DNA of 54,322 nucleotides from NCBI GenBank assembly GCA_029268225.1, contig JAJUGJ010000022.1, positions 1 through 54,322 of the forward strand, read 5' to 3'. The notes below the pieces were generated by a model, which was not told the DNA's origin, did not search any database, and saw only the letters and a program-made list of their open reading frames with translations. Shown here one piece after another: positions 27,675-36,781 of this stretch. Each line of letters starts with the position of its first letter. The stretch's first letter is position 1. The stretch is from Burkholderiales bacterium. Its GTDB lineage: Bacteria; Pseudomonadota; Gammaproteobacteria; Burkholderiales; Burkholderiaceae_C. The position numbers and the translations under genes were made by a program.

Positions 27675-29219
27675 TCAGGCTGCGTCGGCCGGCGCCACGG
27701 TCCACTGCTGACGCACATCGCCTGCCGGGTTGAGGCTGTGCAGGTGCACCGGAAAGCCCCACAGGCGGGCCACATGCTTGAGCACCTCACGAGTGCCCTC
27801 CCCCAAGGGCCGGTCATTGTGCCGGGCATGCCGCAGGGTGAGTGCACGATCGCCGCGCAGGTTCACGCTCCAGACCTGGATGTTGGGCTCGCGCGAACCG
27901 AGGTCATACTGACGTGACAACGCCTCTCGCAAGGCACGATAACCACTGTCGTCGTGGATGGCACTGACCTCGTATTCGCTCGCAGCCTCCTCATCACGGA
28001 TGGCAAACAAGCGAAAATCGCGCATCACCTTCGGACTCAGGAACTGGCCGATGAAGCTCTCGTCCTTGAAGTTGCGCATGGCGTAGTCCAGGGTCTTGAG
28101 CCAGGCGTGGGCCTCTTTCGGCTGCCCCTCGGCCGATCCCGCAAAGTCCGGAAACCAGGCGCGGTCCTCCGGCGTCGGCTGCTCGCAGATGCGCTTCAAA
28201 TCCGTGTACATCGCAAAGCCCAGCGCATAGGGATTGAGTCCGCTGTACGCCCGGTGTCCCACCGGAGGCTGGTAGACCACGTTGGTGTGCGACTGCAGCC
28301 ACTCCATCATGACCCCGTCGCTGAGCCAGCCGTCGTCGTACATGGTGTTGAGCAAGGTGTAGTGCCAGAACGTGGCCCAGCCCTCGTTCATCACCTGGGT
28401 CTGGCGCTGCGGGTAAAAGTACTGCGCGACCTTGCGCACGATGCGCACGATCTCGCGCTGCCAGGGCTCCAGCAGCGGTGCGTGCTTCTCGATGAAGTAC
28501 AGCAGGTTCTCCTGTGGCTCGGCCGGGAAGCGTTTGACCGCTTCCTCTTCAGCCTTGTCGGCACGACGCGGCAAGGTCCGCCACAGGTCGTTGACCTGCT
28601 GCTGCAGATAGGCCTCACGCTCTTCGCGGCGGGCCAGCTCCTTGTCCAGCGACAGCTTGCCCGGCCGCCGGTAGCGGTCCACCCCGTGGTTCATCAGGGC
28701 ATGACACGAGTCCAGCAGGGCCTCGACCGCGTCCACGCCGTGACGCTCCTCGCACTGCGCCACATAGTTCTTGGCGTAGACGAGGTAGTCGATGATCGAG
28801 CCCGCATCCGTCCACATCCGGAACAGGTAGTTGCCCTTGAAAAAGCTGTTGTGCCCGTAGGCCGCGTGCGCGATGACGAGCGCCTGCATCGCCATCGTGT
28901 TCTCCTCCATCAGGTAGCTGATGCAGGGATTCGAGTTGATGACGATCTCATAGGCCAGGCCCATGAAGCCACGCCGGTAGTTCTTCTCCGTGGCGATGAA
29001 CTCCTTGCCGTACGACCAGTGCCGGTAGTTCACCGGCATGCCCACGCTGGCGTAGGCGTCCATCATCTGCTCGGCGGTGATGATCTCCAGCTGATTCGGG
29101 TAGGTATCGAGGTGGAAACGCTCGGCCGTGGCCCGGATGACCTCGTGGTAATCCTCGATCAGCTCGAACGACCAATCGGCCACGCCGGGCAGGGGCTTGG
29201 ACAATGTCGACAGACTCAT
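27675..29219 (-). CDS. SpoVR family protein (YcgB-like)
   Basis: A 514-residue SpoVR-family protein. In Bacillus SpoVR affects the spore cortex; in Gram-negative bacteria the YcgB homologue is co-induced with YeaG and YeaH in stationary phase, but the biochemical role is unknown. Features: WSYGKEFIATEKNYRRGFMG, EIVINSNPCISYLMEENTMA, many conserved His and aromatic residues, and VMNEGWATFWHYTLLNTMYD. It overlaps the YeaH-like gene by 4 bp (ATGA), so it is the last gene of a prkA-yeaH-spoVR operon. Confidence 0.93.
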   Translation of the reverse strand: MSLSTLSKPLPGVADWSFELIEDYHEVIRATAERFHLDTYPNQLEIITAEQMMDAYASVGMPVNYRHWSYGKEFIATEKNYRRGFMGLAYEIVINSNPCISYLMEENTMAMQALVIAHAAYGHNSFFKGNYLFRMWTDAGSIIDYLVYAKNYVAQCEERHGVDAVEALLDSCHALMNHGVDRYRRPGKLSLDKELARREEREAYLQQQVNDLWRTLPRRADKAEEEAVKRFPAEPQENLLYFIEKHAPLLEPWQREIVRIVRKVAQYFYPQRQTQVMNEGWATFWHYTLLNTMYDDGWLSDGVMMEWLQSHTNVVYQPPVGHRAYSGLNPYALGFAMYTDLKRICEQPTPEDRAWFPDFAGSAEGQPKEAHAWLKTLDYAMRNFKDESFIGQFLSPKVMRDFRLFAIRDEEAASEYEVSAIHDDSGYRALREALSRQYDLGSREPNIQVWSVNLRGDRALTLRHARHNDRPLGEGTREVLKHVARLWGFPVHLHSLNPAGDVRQQWTVAPADAA

Positions 29220-30514
29220 GCGGCCACCCCTTCCTTCTTGAACAGCTCCCGGAAGACGGGATAAATCTCTGAGGCCTCGAGCACCTTGCGCATCGCAAAG
29301 TGAGGGTGCGTCTCACTGAGGGCCAGGTACTCATCCCAGAGGTTTTGTTCGGTCTGCGCCACCTGCACATAGGCGAAGTAGCGCACCTTGGGCAGGATCT
29401 TCTGGGCCAGGAGTTCGCTGCAACGGCTGGAGTCGTGGTGCCAGTTGTCGCCATCGCTGGCCTGAGCCACATAGATGTTCCACTCGCTGCTGGGGTACCG
29501 GGCCTCGATGATCTGGTCCAGCAGCACCAGCGCGCTCGACACCACGGTGCCCCCGGTCTCGGTCGCGTGGAAGAAATCCTGCTCGCTCACTTCCTGAGCC
29601 TGGGTGTGGTGGCGGATGAAGACCAGGTCGATCTTCTCGTAATGCCGGGTCAGGAACAGGTAGAGCAGGATGAAGAAGCGCTTGGACAGTTCCTTGCGCT
29701 GCTCGTCCATCGAGCCAGAGACGTCCATCACGCAGAACATCACCGCCTGGGTCGTGGGTACCGGCACCTTGATGCGGCTGCGGTAGCGCAGGTCGATCGG
29801 GTCCAGATAGGGAATCGCCTGAATGCGGCCCTTGAGGTGCGCGATGCGCGCTTCCAACTGGGCGATCTCGGCCTCGTGCGCGTGCGCCAAGGTGGCATCG
29901 CGCGGCGCCGTGGCGCGCAAGGTGGCGAGTTGCGCCTCCAGTTCGTGCAGCTCGCGGCGTGACGATGCCCCCAGCGCGATGCGCCGCCCCAGCGCCCCGC
30001 GCATCGAGCGCACCACATGCAGGTTGTTCGGCGTGCCCTCGCTGGAATAGCCGGCCCGTTGGCTCTTCCACTCCGGCACCTCGGCCAGCGCGGTGCGCAC
30101 CAGATTGGGCAAGGCCAGGTCCTCGAAGAAGACCTGCATGAACTCTTCCTTGCTCAGGGTGAAAACGAAATCGTCCTCGCCCTCCCCGCTGTCGCTCGCA
30201 TCGCCTTGCCCACGGCCCTGCCCCTGTCCACCCTGCGGCTTCTCGATGCGGTCGCCGCGCACGTACTCGCGGTTGCCGGGGTGCACGACCTCGCGGTTGC
30301 CGCCCTCACCATGACCAAACACCGGCTCGGACAGGTCACGCTTCGGGATGCTGATGTCCTCGCTCTTTTCCATGTCGCGAATGCTGCGCCCATTGATGGC
30401 GCGCTGCACCGCCTCACGCACCTGCGTCTTGTAGCGACGCAGGAAGCGCTCACGGTTGCCGACCGACTTGTTCTTGCCCGCCAGCCGCCTGTCGATGATG
30501 TGTTGACGTGTCAT
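29216..30514 (-). CDS. yeaH: YeaH/YhbH family protein (DUF444, VWA-like)
   Basis: A 432-residue DUF444 protein that partners the PrkA kinase. The N-terminus HIIDRRLAGKNKSVGNRERFLRRYK and GRSIRDMEKSEDISIPKRDL are diagnostic. A low-complexity Gly/Gln/Arg-rich linker follows (GGQGQGRGQGDASDSGEGED, about 100-125). The C-terminal half is a von Willebrand A-type fold with the metal-site motif D264-V-S-G-S. The start at 30514 (MTRQHIIDRR) is chosen over an in-frame codon at 30550 on family grounds. It is separated from prkA by 115 bp that hold a repeat-like palindromic element. Confidence 0.93.
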   Translation of the reverse strand: MTRQHIIDRRLAGKNKSVGNRERFLRRYKTQVREAVQRAINGRSIRDMEKSEDISIPKRDLSEPVFGHGEGGNREVVHPGNREYVRGDRIEKPQGGQGQGRGQGDASDSGEGEDDFVFTLSKEEFMQVFFEDLALPNLVRTALAEVPEWKSQRAGYSSEGTPNNLHVVRSMRGALGRRIALGASSRRELHELEAQLATLRATAPRDATLAHAHEAEIAQLEARIAHLKGRIQAIPYLDPIDLRYRSRIKVPVPTTQAVMFCVMDVSGSMDEQRKELSKRFFILLYLFLTRHYEKIDLVFIRHHTQAQEVSEQDFFHATETGGTVVSSALVLLDQIIEARYPSSEWNIYVAQASDGDNWHHDSSRCSELLAQKILPKVRYFAYVQVAQTEQNLWDEYLALSETHPHFAMRKVLEASEIYPVFRELFKKEGVAA

Positions 30515-30550
30515 GTGGGCAGTCCGCCGTTTTAACCAAGCTGCCACCAC

Positions 30551-30619
30551 GGAGCCGGCTTCGCCGGGCCGTCAGTGGCGCCCCCTGGAGGGGGAGCGCC
30601 GACCGGCGCTCGGGGGTGG
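30551..30619. repeat. Palindromic GC-rich intergenic element between prkA and yeaH
   Basis: About 70 bp with three nested inverted repeats: CCGGC / GCCGG, CCCCCT / AGGGGG flanked by GGCG / CGCC, and GCGCCG / CGGCGC. From memory, very similar blocks (CCCCCTnnAGGGGG followed by a GC hairpin) recur between genes in many comamonad genomes. There is no second copy in this window. It may adjust transcript levels between the kinase gene and the two genes after it. Confidence 0.5.
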
Positions 30620-30629
30620 TCCATCAAGA

Positions 30630-32552
30630 TCATGACGATTTCCGGACGCGCAGATACCACTCGCACAGCAGGCGCACCTGCTTGGGCGTGTAGCCCTTCT
30701 GCACCATGCGGTTGACGAAGTCCTCGTGCTTCTTCAACTCATCGGCACTGGCCTTGGCGTTGAAGCTGATGACGGGCAACAGCTCTTCGGTGTTGCTGAA
30801 CATCTTCTTCTCGATCACGGTACGCAGCTTCTCGTAGCTGGTCCACAGTGGGTTCTTGCCGCCGTTGTTGGCCCGCGCACGCAGCACGAAGTTGACGATC
30901 TCGTTGCGGAAGTCCTTCGGATTGGCAATGCCCGCCGGCTTCTCGATCTTCTCGAGCTCGGCATTGAGCGAGCCGCGGTCGAAGATCTCGCCCGTGTCGG
31001 TGTCTCGGTACTCCTGATCCTGGATCCAGTAGTCCGCGTAGGTCACATAGCGGTCGAAGATGTTCTGGCCGTACTCGGAATAGCTCTCCAGGTAGGCCGT
31101 CTGGATCTCCTTGCCGATGAACTCCGCATAGCGCGGCGCCAGCATCTCCTTGATGTAGCTGATGTACTTCTGCTCTGTCTCGGCCGGGAACTGCTCGCGC
31201 TCGATCTGCTGCTCCAGCACATACATCAGATGCACCGGATTGGCCGCCACCTCGGCAGAGTCGAAATTGAACACCTTGGAGAGGATCTTGAAGGCAAAGC
31301 GCGTCGAGATGCCGCTCATGCCCTCATCGACCCCGGCGTAGTCGCGGTACTCCTGAATCGACTTGGCCTTCGGATCGGTATCCTTCAGGCTCTCGCCGTC
31401 GTACACCAGCATCTTGCTGAAGATGCTGCTGTTCTCCGGCTCCTTCAAGCGGGTCAGCACAGCGAACTTCGACAACATGCGCAAGGTGCCCGGCGCACAG
31501 GGCGCATGGGCCAGCGACGAGCCGCGCAACAGCTTCTCGTAGATCTTGACCTCCTCGCTGGCGCGCAGACAGTACGGCACCTTCACGATGTAGATGCGAT
31601 CGAGAAAGGCCTCGTTGTTCTTGTTGTTGCGAAACGCCTTCCACTCGCTCTCGTTCGAGTGCGCCAGCACCACCCCGTCAAACGGGATGGCGCCAAAGCC
31701 TTCCGTGCCCTTGAAGTTGCCTTCTTGCGTGGCCGTCAGCAGCGGGTGCAGCACCTTGATGGGCGCCTTGAACATCTCGACGAACTCCAGCAGGCCCTGG
31801 TTGGCCAGGCACAGCCCACCGGAGTAGCTGTAGGCATCCGGGTCGTCTTGTGCGTAGGTCTCGAGCTTGCGGATGTCCACCTTGCCCACCAGCGACGAGA
31901 TGTCCTGGTTGTTCTCGTCGCCCGGCTCGGTCTTGGCAATGCCCACCTGCTTGAGGATGCTGGGGTAGCGCTTGACCACGCGGAACTGACGGATGTCGCC
32001 ACCGAACTCCTCCAGGCGCTTGACGGCCCAGGGGCTCAATACCCGTTGCAGGTAGCGCCTCGGGATGCCGTACTCCTGCTCCAGGATCGGCCCGTCTTCC
32101 ACCGGGTCGAACAGCCCCAGCGGCGACTCGTTCACCGGCGAGCCCTTCAAGGCAAAGAAAGGCACATGCTCGGCCAACTGCTTCAGGCGCTCGGCGATCG
32201 ACGACTTGCCCCCCCCTACCGGGCCCAGCAGGTAGAGGATCTGTTTCTTTTCCTCCAGGCCCTGTGCGGCGTGCCGGAAGTAGGACACCACCTGCTCGAT
32301 GGCCTCCTCCATGCCGTAGAACTCTTCGAAAGCCGGATAGAGCTTGATGACCTTGTTGGCGAAGATACGCGACAAACGCGGGTCATGTCGCGTGTCGAGC
32401 ATCTGGGGTTCGCCAATGGCCTTGAGCATGCGCTCGGCCGCCGTGGCGTAAGCCATCGGATCTCGTTTGCACAGGTCGAGGTATTCCTCCAGCGAATACT
32501 CTTCCTCGCGGGTGCGCTCGTAACGAGCGGCGAAGTGACTGATCACGTCCAT
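30630..32552 (-). CDS. prkA: PrkA family serine protein kinase (YeaG)
   Basis: A 640-residue PrkA/YeaG protein: an AAA-type ATPase domain joined to a kinase-like C-terminal domain, cytosolic, linked to nutrient stress in enterobacteria. Walker A GPVGGGKS is at 110-117; SFMDVISHFAARY-type start, RLSRIFANKVIKLYPAFEEF, and GIPRRYLQRVLSPWAVKRL are family signatures. ATG at 32552 (MDVISHFAARYERTREEE) is preceded by GGAGG at 32558-32562 on the minus strand; the upstream frame to 32651 is not conserved. First gene of prkA-yeaH-spoVR. Confidence 0.95.
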   Translation of the reverse strand: MDVISHFAARYERTREEEYSLEEYLDLCKRDPMAYATAAERMLKAIGEPQMLDTRHDPRLSRIFANKVIKLYPAFEEFYGMEEAIEQVVSYFRHAAQGLEEKKQILYLLGPVGGGKSSIAERLKQLAEHVPFFALKGSPVNESPLGLFDPVEDGPILEQEYGIPRRYLQRVLSPWAVKRLEEFGGDIRQFRVVKRYPSILKQVGIAKTEPGDENNQDISSLVGKVDIRKLETYAQDDPDAYSYSGGLCLANQGLLEFVEMFKAPIKVLHPLLTATQEGNFKGTEGFGAIPFDGVVLAHSNESEWKAFRNNKNNEAFLDRIYIVKVPYCLRASEEVKIYEKLLRGSSLAHAPCAPGTLRMLSKFAVLTRLKEPENSSIFSKMLVYDGESLKDTDPKAKSIQEYRDYAGVDEGMSGISTRFAFKILSKVFNFDSAEVAANPVHLMYVLEQQIEREQFPAETEQKYISYIKEMLAPRYAEFIGKEIQTAYLESYSEYGQNIFDRYVTYADYWIQDQEYRDTDTGEIFDRGSLNAELEKIEKPAGIANPKDFRNEIVNFVLRARANNGGKNPLWTSYEKLRTVIEKKMFSNTEELLPVISFNAKASADELKKHEDFVNRMVQKGYTPKQVRLLCEWYLRVRKSS

Positions 32553-32742
32553 GCAGACCTCCGAACATCGACTCACGCCATCGATGCCTGCAGACGGGAC
32601 GGACCACCATGATGACCCGGCGCGCCATGTCAGGCATCGCCTCAACACCAAAGATCACGCAAACCTCAGGGCTTGCCACTCACTACTTGCTGACTATCTT
32701 GCACCTTTTTCAAAATCCGTGTGCGGCAAAGTGCACAACATC

Positions 32743-35313
32743 TCAGACATTGCTGGTCGCGCGCACCTCTTCCAGACTGGTGATGCCGGCAAGCACCTTT
32801 TCAATGCCATCCTGGCGCAGGGTCCGCATCCCTTCGATCATGGCCTGCCGCTGAAGTTCCTCGGCCCGCGCCCCGGTCTGGATCAGGCGACGCAACTCAC
32901 GACTGATGCTCATCAACTCGTGGATGCCCGCGCGCCCGTGATAGCCCGTCTGGTTGCAGTGCTCACAGCCAGGGCTGTGGTACGTCTGAACCACCCCCGA
33001 CTCGGCAAAGCGCTCCTGCCAGTCCGCCCTCACCTGCTCCAGCGTCATCACGGTGCTGTCCTTGCCAAAGGCATGGAGGTAGTCGCGCGCCAGTTCGTCC
33101 AGATAGGTCTCGCTGGCCGGTTCGGCCACGCGGCAGTGCGTGCACAGGCGTCGCACCAGACGCTGCGCCAACACCACCAGCAGCGAATCGGCAAAGTTGA
33201 ACGGGTCCATGCCCATGTCCAGCAAGCGGGTCACGGTTTCAGGGGCGCTGTTGGTGTGCAGGGTCGACAGCACCAGGTGCCCCGTCAGCGAGGCTTCCAC
33301 CGCCATGCCGGCCGTCTCCACATCGCGCATTTCACCCACCATGATCACGTCGGGATCGGCACGCAAGAAGGCACGCAAGGCCTTGGCAAACGTCCAGTCG
33401 ATCTTGGGATTGACCTGCACCTGACGCAGGCCCGGCTGGGTGATTTCCACCGGGTCCTCGGCCGTCCAGATCTTGCGCTCGGGCACGTTGATGAAACTCA
33501 GCGCCGAGTGCAGCGTGGTCGTCTTGCCCGAACCGGTGGGCCCCACGCACAGCATCATGCCGTAAGGACGCTCCATCGCCTCCGTGAGGCGCCCCAGGTT
33601 GTGCGGGCTCAGGCCGATCTGGTCAAGGGGCAAAGGCCGCGCCGAACTCAGGATCCGCATCACCACGTCTTCCAGCCCGTTGTTGGTGGGCACCGTGGCC
33701 ACCCGCAACTCGATGCGGTACTGCGGCACGAAGCGGGCGAAATTGATCTTGCCATCCTGGGGACGCCGCCGCTCGGAAATGTCCAGATCACACATGATCT
33801 TGACGCGCGCGATCATGGCCGAGCGGTAGTTGTGCGGCAACTCCAGATAGGGAATCAGCACCCCATCCTTGCGGAAGCGGATCTTGATCTTCTCGCGGCC
33901 TGGGTAGCTCTCGATGTGGATATCAGAGACGCCCTGGCTGTAGGCCTCGATGATCATGGTGTTGATCAGACGCACCAGCGAGTTGTCGCTTTGCTCGATG
34001 GGGCGGTCCTCATCCTGCTGGGTGCGCTCGCTGCCCTCTTTCTCCAGATCCTCGATGAGCTTGCCCGAACTCATCTTGTCCAACTCGATCGCACCGGAGT
34101 CGGTGGGCGGCGTGAACGGGAGGTCCCAGACATCGGCGCCGAGTCGGTGATACGACTCCTTGATCATGGTGTCCAGCTGCGTGGCCTGGGCCAGCACCGG
34201 CACCACCTTGCACTGGGCGATGAACTCGATCTCGGACAACACCAGCCGCTTGCTCGGGTCATCGATGGCCACGATCAATGCCCCATTGCTGAGCATCAGG
34301 GGGACGACCTTCAGCCGATTGGCCACGTTGTAGGCCAGTTTGGTCAGCGCCCCGGGGTCGATCGGAAATTTGCTCAGGTCCACCAGGGGGTAGCCCATCT
34401 TGCGCGCCAGCGCCAGCAGGAGCTGCTCGTAGGTGACCAGCCCCATCTGCACCAGCAATTCACCCAGCGGCACCGAACGGTCCTGCCGTTGACGCTCCAG
34501 CGCGCTGTCCAACTGATCGTCGTTGATCAGCCCCATGGCGATCAGCGCCTCGCCGATGCGCACCATGGGCATGCTGCTCTGCTTGTCGATTGCCGCAAGC
34601 AGCTGCTCCCGCGTGACCACCAATTGCGACTGCAAGACCTCGCTCAGCTTTTCCTTGCGCAAGATCGCCTGCTCTTGCACCTCGCGGGCCATCTGCTCTT
34701 CGGTCAGCACCTCGGTGTCGATGAAACCCGGTCCACGCGGGAGGCCAAAGTCGGCATCGGCCAGCACGTCACGGGGCACGAAGAGACGAGTGACCGCGCC
34801 TTCCACGCCATCCGGCGGAAACAAAAACACCCCGTAGCCGGTCTCGGTATGCCCCACCGTCACACCTTCCAGGTGTGCACCGCCTTGGATCGCCACCCGG
34901 TATGGCGTCACCTGGCATGCATCAAGAGGGTCCATCCCCCCCTCCGCCGCCTTGGTCACCGTCGGCATCACCGGCCGTGTCAGGCGCAGGCTGCGAAACT
35001 GGCCGAAGCGCAGGGGCATCGTGGTGCGCGCAGGTGGCACCTGGACGTGGGCCACCCCCTCCTGTGGCACGAAGAAGCTCAGCCGGCCCTTCATGACTCG
35101 CCCATTGAGCCCCTCGATCTCGCAGGGCTCCGACTCGGTTTGCGGCATCGCCGCCGGGTACACCGAGAAAGGCGGCATCGGCCAGCGGAACACACCGTTG
35201 TCCGGCCCGCTGGCTTCGTCTCCTTCTTCGCCCGCCAACTCCAGCGGTGCCAGGCTCAGTTCGTCCTCAGGGGGCGTCTGCGTCGGAGAAAAGCTCAGGT
35301 CGGAATCAGGCAT
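32743..35313 (-). CDS. GspE/PilB-type secretion ATPase with MshEN-like region
   Basis: An 856-residue ATPase of the type II secretion / type IV pilus assembly class. The first 200 residues are Pro/Glu-rich followed by a beta-rich domain I do not recognise. Residues 252-275 (RIGEALIAMGLINDDQLDSA and on to ERQ) fit the 24-residue MshEN motif that binds c-di-GMP; a second copy at 282-305 has Pro for the lead Arg and Lys for the final Gln. The motor has Walker A GPTGSGKTTT (591-600), the Asp box TAEDPVE, Walker B DVIMVGEMRD, the His box STLHTN and a four-cysteine zinc site (C724/C727, C783/C786) as in PilB. No other pilus or secretion gene is adjacent. Start at 35313 (MPDSDLSFSP); a start at 35370 is less likely. 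Confidence 0.88.
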   Translation of the reverse strand: MPDSDLSFSPTQTPPEDELSLAPLELAGEEGDEASGPDNGVFRWPMPPFSVYPAAMPQTESEPCEIEGLNGRVMKGRLSFFVPQEGVAHVQVPPARTTMPLRFGQFRSLRLTRPVMPTVTKAAEGGMDPLDACQVTPYRVAIQGGAHLEGVTVGHTETGYGVFLFPPDGVEGAVTRLFVPRDVLADADFGLPRGPGFIDTEVLTEEQMAREVQEQAILRKEKLSEVLQSQLVVTREQLLAAIDKQSSMPMVRIGEALIAMGLINDDQLDSALERQRQDRSVPLGELLVQMGLVTYEQLLLALARKMGYPLVDLSKFPIDPGALTKLAYNVANRLKVVPLMLSNGALIVAIDDPSKRLVLSEIEFIAQCKVVPVLAQATQLDTMIKESYHRLGADVWDLPFTPPTDSGAIELDKMSSGKLIEDLEKEGSERTQQDEDRPIEQSDNSLVRLINTMIIEAYSQGVSDIHIESYPGREKIKIRFRKDGVLIPYLELPHNYRSAMIARVKIMCDLDISERRRPQDGKINFARFVPQYRIELRVATVPTNNGLEDVVMRILSSARPLPLDQIGLSPHNLGRLTEAMERPYGMMLCVGPTGSGKTTTLHSALSFINVPERKIWTAEDPVEITQPGLRQVQVNPKIDWTFAKALRAFLRADPDVIMVGEMRDVETAGMAVEASLTGHLVLSTLHTNSAPETVTRLLDMGMDPFNFADSLLVVLAQRLVRRLCTHCRVAEPASETYLDELARDYLHAFGKDSTVMTLEQVRADWQERFAESGVVQTYHSPGCEHCNQTGYHGRAGIHELMSISRELRRLIQTGARAEELQRQAMIEGMRTLRQDGIEKVLAGITSLEEVRATSNV

Positions 35314-35375
35314 GTCAATCCAGTCAGCAGTCAGGCGGTTACCGCAACTCAGCCTGATGCACAGGCCCACGTCAT

Positions 35376-35405
35376 GCTATAAAAAAAACACGGCAAATCG
35401 TGCAA
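35376..35405 (-). promoter_or_regulatory. Candidate promoter of the GspE-type gene, overlapping a weak tolA terminator
   Basis: Minus strand TTGCAC (35405-35400), 18-bp spacer, TATAGC (35381-35376). The spacer contains eight T (35388-35381) after a short CACG / CGTG stem, so the same bases could end the tolQRA transcript. Confidence 0.35.
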
Positions 35406-35432
35406 CCGGGGCATCTTCCTGCGGGTTCACAC

Positions 35433-36335
35433 TCAGAAATCGCGCGGTTTGAAGCTCAATTGCATCAGGGATGGCACCCGGCCATCCACATCAGCCGGCA
35501 AAACCTCGGTGCGGTCGAGTGCGCGCAACACCGCATCATCCCAGGGCGTCACCCCGGATGACGTCACCAGCCGGCGCGAAATGATGCGCCCGTCGGGGGC
35601 ACAACGCACCTCCACCACAGCCTGCGGGTTGCCCTGGATGGTTTCGGTGAAAACGATGTTGGGCTTGATGCGCGCAATGATGCGTCCCGCATAGCCCGCC
35701 GAGGGGCCGCTTGAACGGGCCGCCGAGCCGGGGCCGGCTGCGCCCCCACCCAGCGACGACATCATGCGCTGCAGATTGGCCTGGCGTTGCGCCTCCAGTT
35801 CGGCGGCACTCAGACTACGGCTTTTCGGATCGGTCACCGGCGCTGGCTTGACGGGCTTCTCCGGCTTGGGCGTGTCCGCTTTTTTCGGCTCAGGCTTCTT
35901 GGGCTCCGCCTGCCTGGGCTCGGACTTCTTCACCGGCTCAGGCTTGGGCTCCGGCGGCTCCACCTTCCTGGGCTGGGGCTTGGCCACGGGTTTGGGCGGT
36001 GTCTTGGCAATGACCAGGTCAGGCGGCCGCTGGGGTTCGGGCTCGGGGTCCACGGCCTTGACCGGCTCGGGACGAACCAGGGGACGCTCGCGCACAGCCG
36101 GCTGCGGTGGAGGCGGCGGCACCGCCCCCCCTGCCACGCGGGGAATCTCGGACCAGACCTCGGCCTCCACCGGCGCCGGGTCGCTCATCTTCCAGTTCAC
36201 ACTGAGCGCCAGCCCGAGCAGCAGCAAGCCATGCGCCCCGAGCGCCAGCCACAAGCCCGGACCACGCCAGCGCTCCGACTCGTACGGACGCCACCCGACT
36301 GGCGAGCCAATGACCATGCCCGACGGCGCGCTCAC
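35433..36335 (-). CDS. tolA: TolA (cell-envelope integrity, TonB-like C-terminus)
   Basis: A 300-residue inner-membrane protein that links the TolQR motor to the outer membrane during constriction. One membrane helix near 28-47 (LWLALGAHGLLLLGLALSV), then a Pro/Lys/Glu-rich periplasmic spacer (about 60-180) and a C-terminal TolA/TonB-type domain with VVEVRCAPDGRIISRRLVTS and DAVLRALDRTEVLP. Start is a GTG at 36335, three bases after the tolR stop, with an ATG at 36317 as alternative. It ends the tolQRA unit; tolB and pal do not follow. Confidence 0.9.
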   Translation of the reverse strand: MSAPSGMVIGSPVGWRPYESERWRGPGLWLALGAHGLLLLGLALSVNWKMSDPAPVEAEVWSEIPRVAGGAVPPPPPQPAVRERPLVRPEPVKAVDPEPEPQRPPDLVIAKTPPKPVAKPQPRKVEPPEPKPEPVKKSEPRQAEPKKPEPKKADTPKPEKPVKPAPVTDPKSRSLSAAELEAQRQANLQRMMSSLGGGAAGPGSAARSSGPSAGYAGRIIARIKPNIVFTETIQGNPQAVVEVRCAPDGRIISRRLVTSSGVTPWDDAVLRALDRTEVLPADVDGRVPSLMQLSFKPRDF

Positions 36336-36338
36336 CCC

Positions 36339-36779
36339 TCAACCTCCGGTGGTGCGCACGGACAGGCCCACGCGTGCCACGCCGGCCTTCTGCAGCACGT
36401 CCATGATGCGCACGACCTCTTCGTAGCGGACATCCTTGCGGGCGCTGATGATGACCGGGACGGCGCTGGCCCCACCCTCTGCGTCGCCCTGCAGCGCCTT
36501 GACGCGCTCGGCCAACTCGTCCACCGCCAAGGTGTCCGCATCCTGGCTGTTGACACGCAGGCGCACCCGCTCGTCTTCCTGCACCACCACCTCGATCACC
36601 TTTTCGGGCGCCTGACGGGCCTTGCCCATGCTGGGCAGGTCGACCACACCCGTGGGCATCAGGGGCGCGCTGACCATGAAGATGATGAGCAGCACCAACA
36701 TCACATCGATGAAGGGCACCATGTTCATCTCGTTGCGGGTGCGACGGCGGCGTCCGCCTCGGGCGTTGAGTTCGGCCAC
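36339..36779 (-). CDS. tolR: TolR (ExbD/TolR family)
   Basis: A 146-residue single-pass protein of the proton-driven TolQR motor. After a basic N-terminus (GGRRRRTRNEMNMVPFID) the membrane helix VMLVLLIIFMVSAPLM carries the catalytic aspartate of the FIDVMLVLL motif, followed by a periplasmic domain. GTG start at 36779, two bases after the tolQ stop. Confidence 0.95.
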   Translation of the reverse strand: MAELNARGGRRRRTRNEMNMVPFIDVMLVLLIIFMVSAPLMPTGVVDLPSMGKARQAPEKVIEVVVQEDERVRLRVNSQDADTLAVDELAERVKALQGDAEGGASAVPVIISARKDVRYEEVVRIMDVLQKAGVARVGLSVRTTGG

Positions 36780-36781
36780 GG

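Noticed and set aside
32553..32742. TGGCAAG followed by TTTGC upstream of prkA, considered as a sigma-54 promoter
   Set aside because: Spacing between the GG and GC elements is too long; only coincidental similarity.
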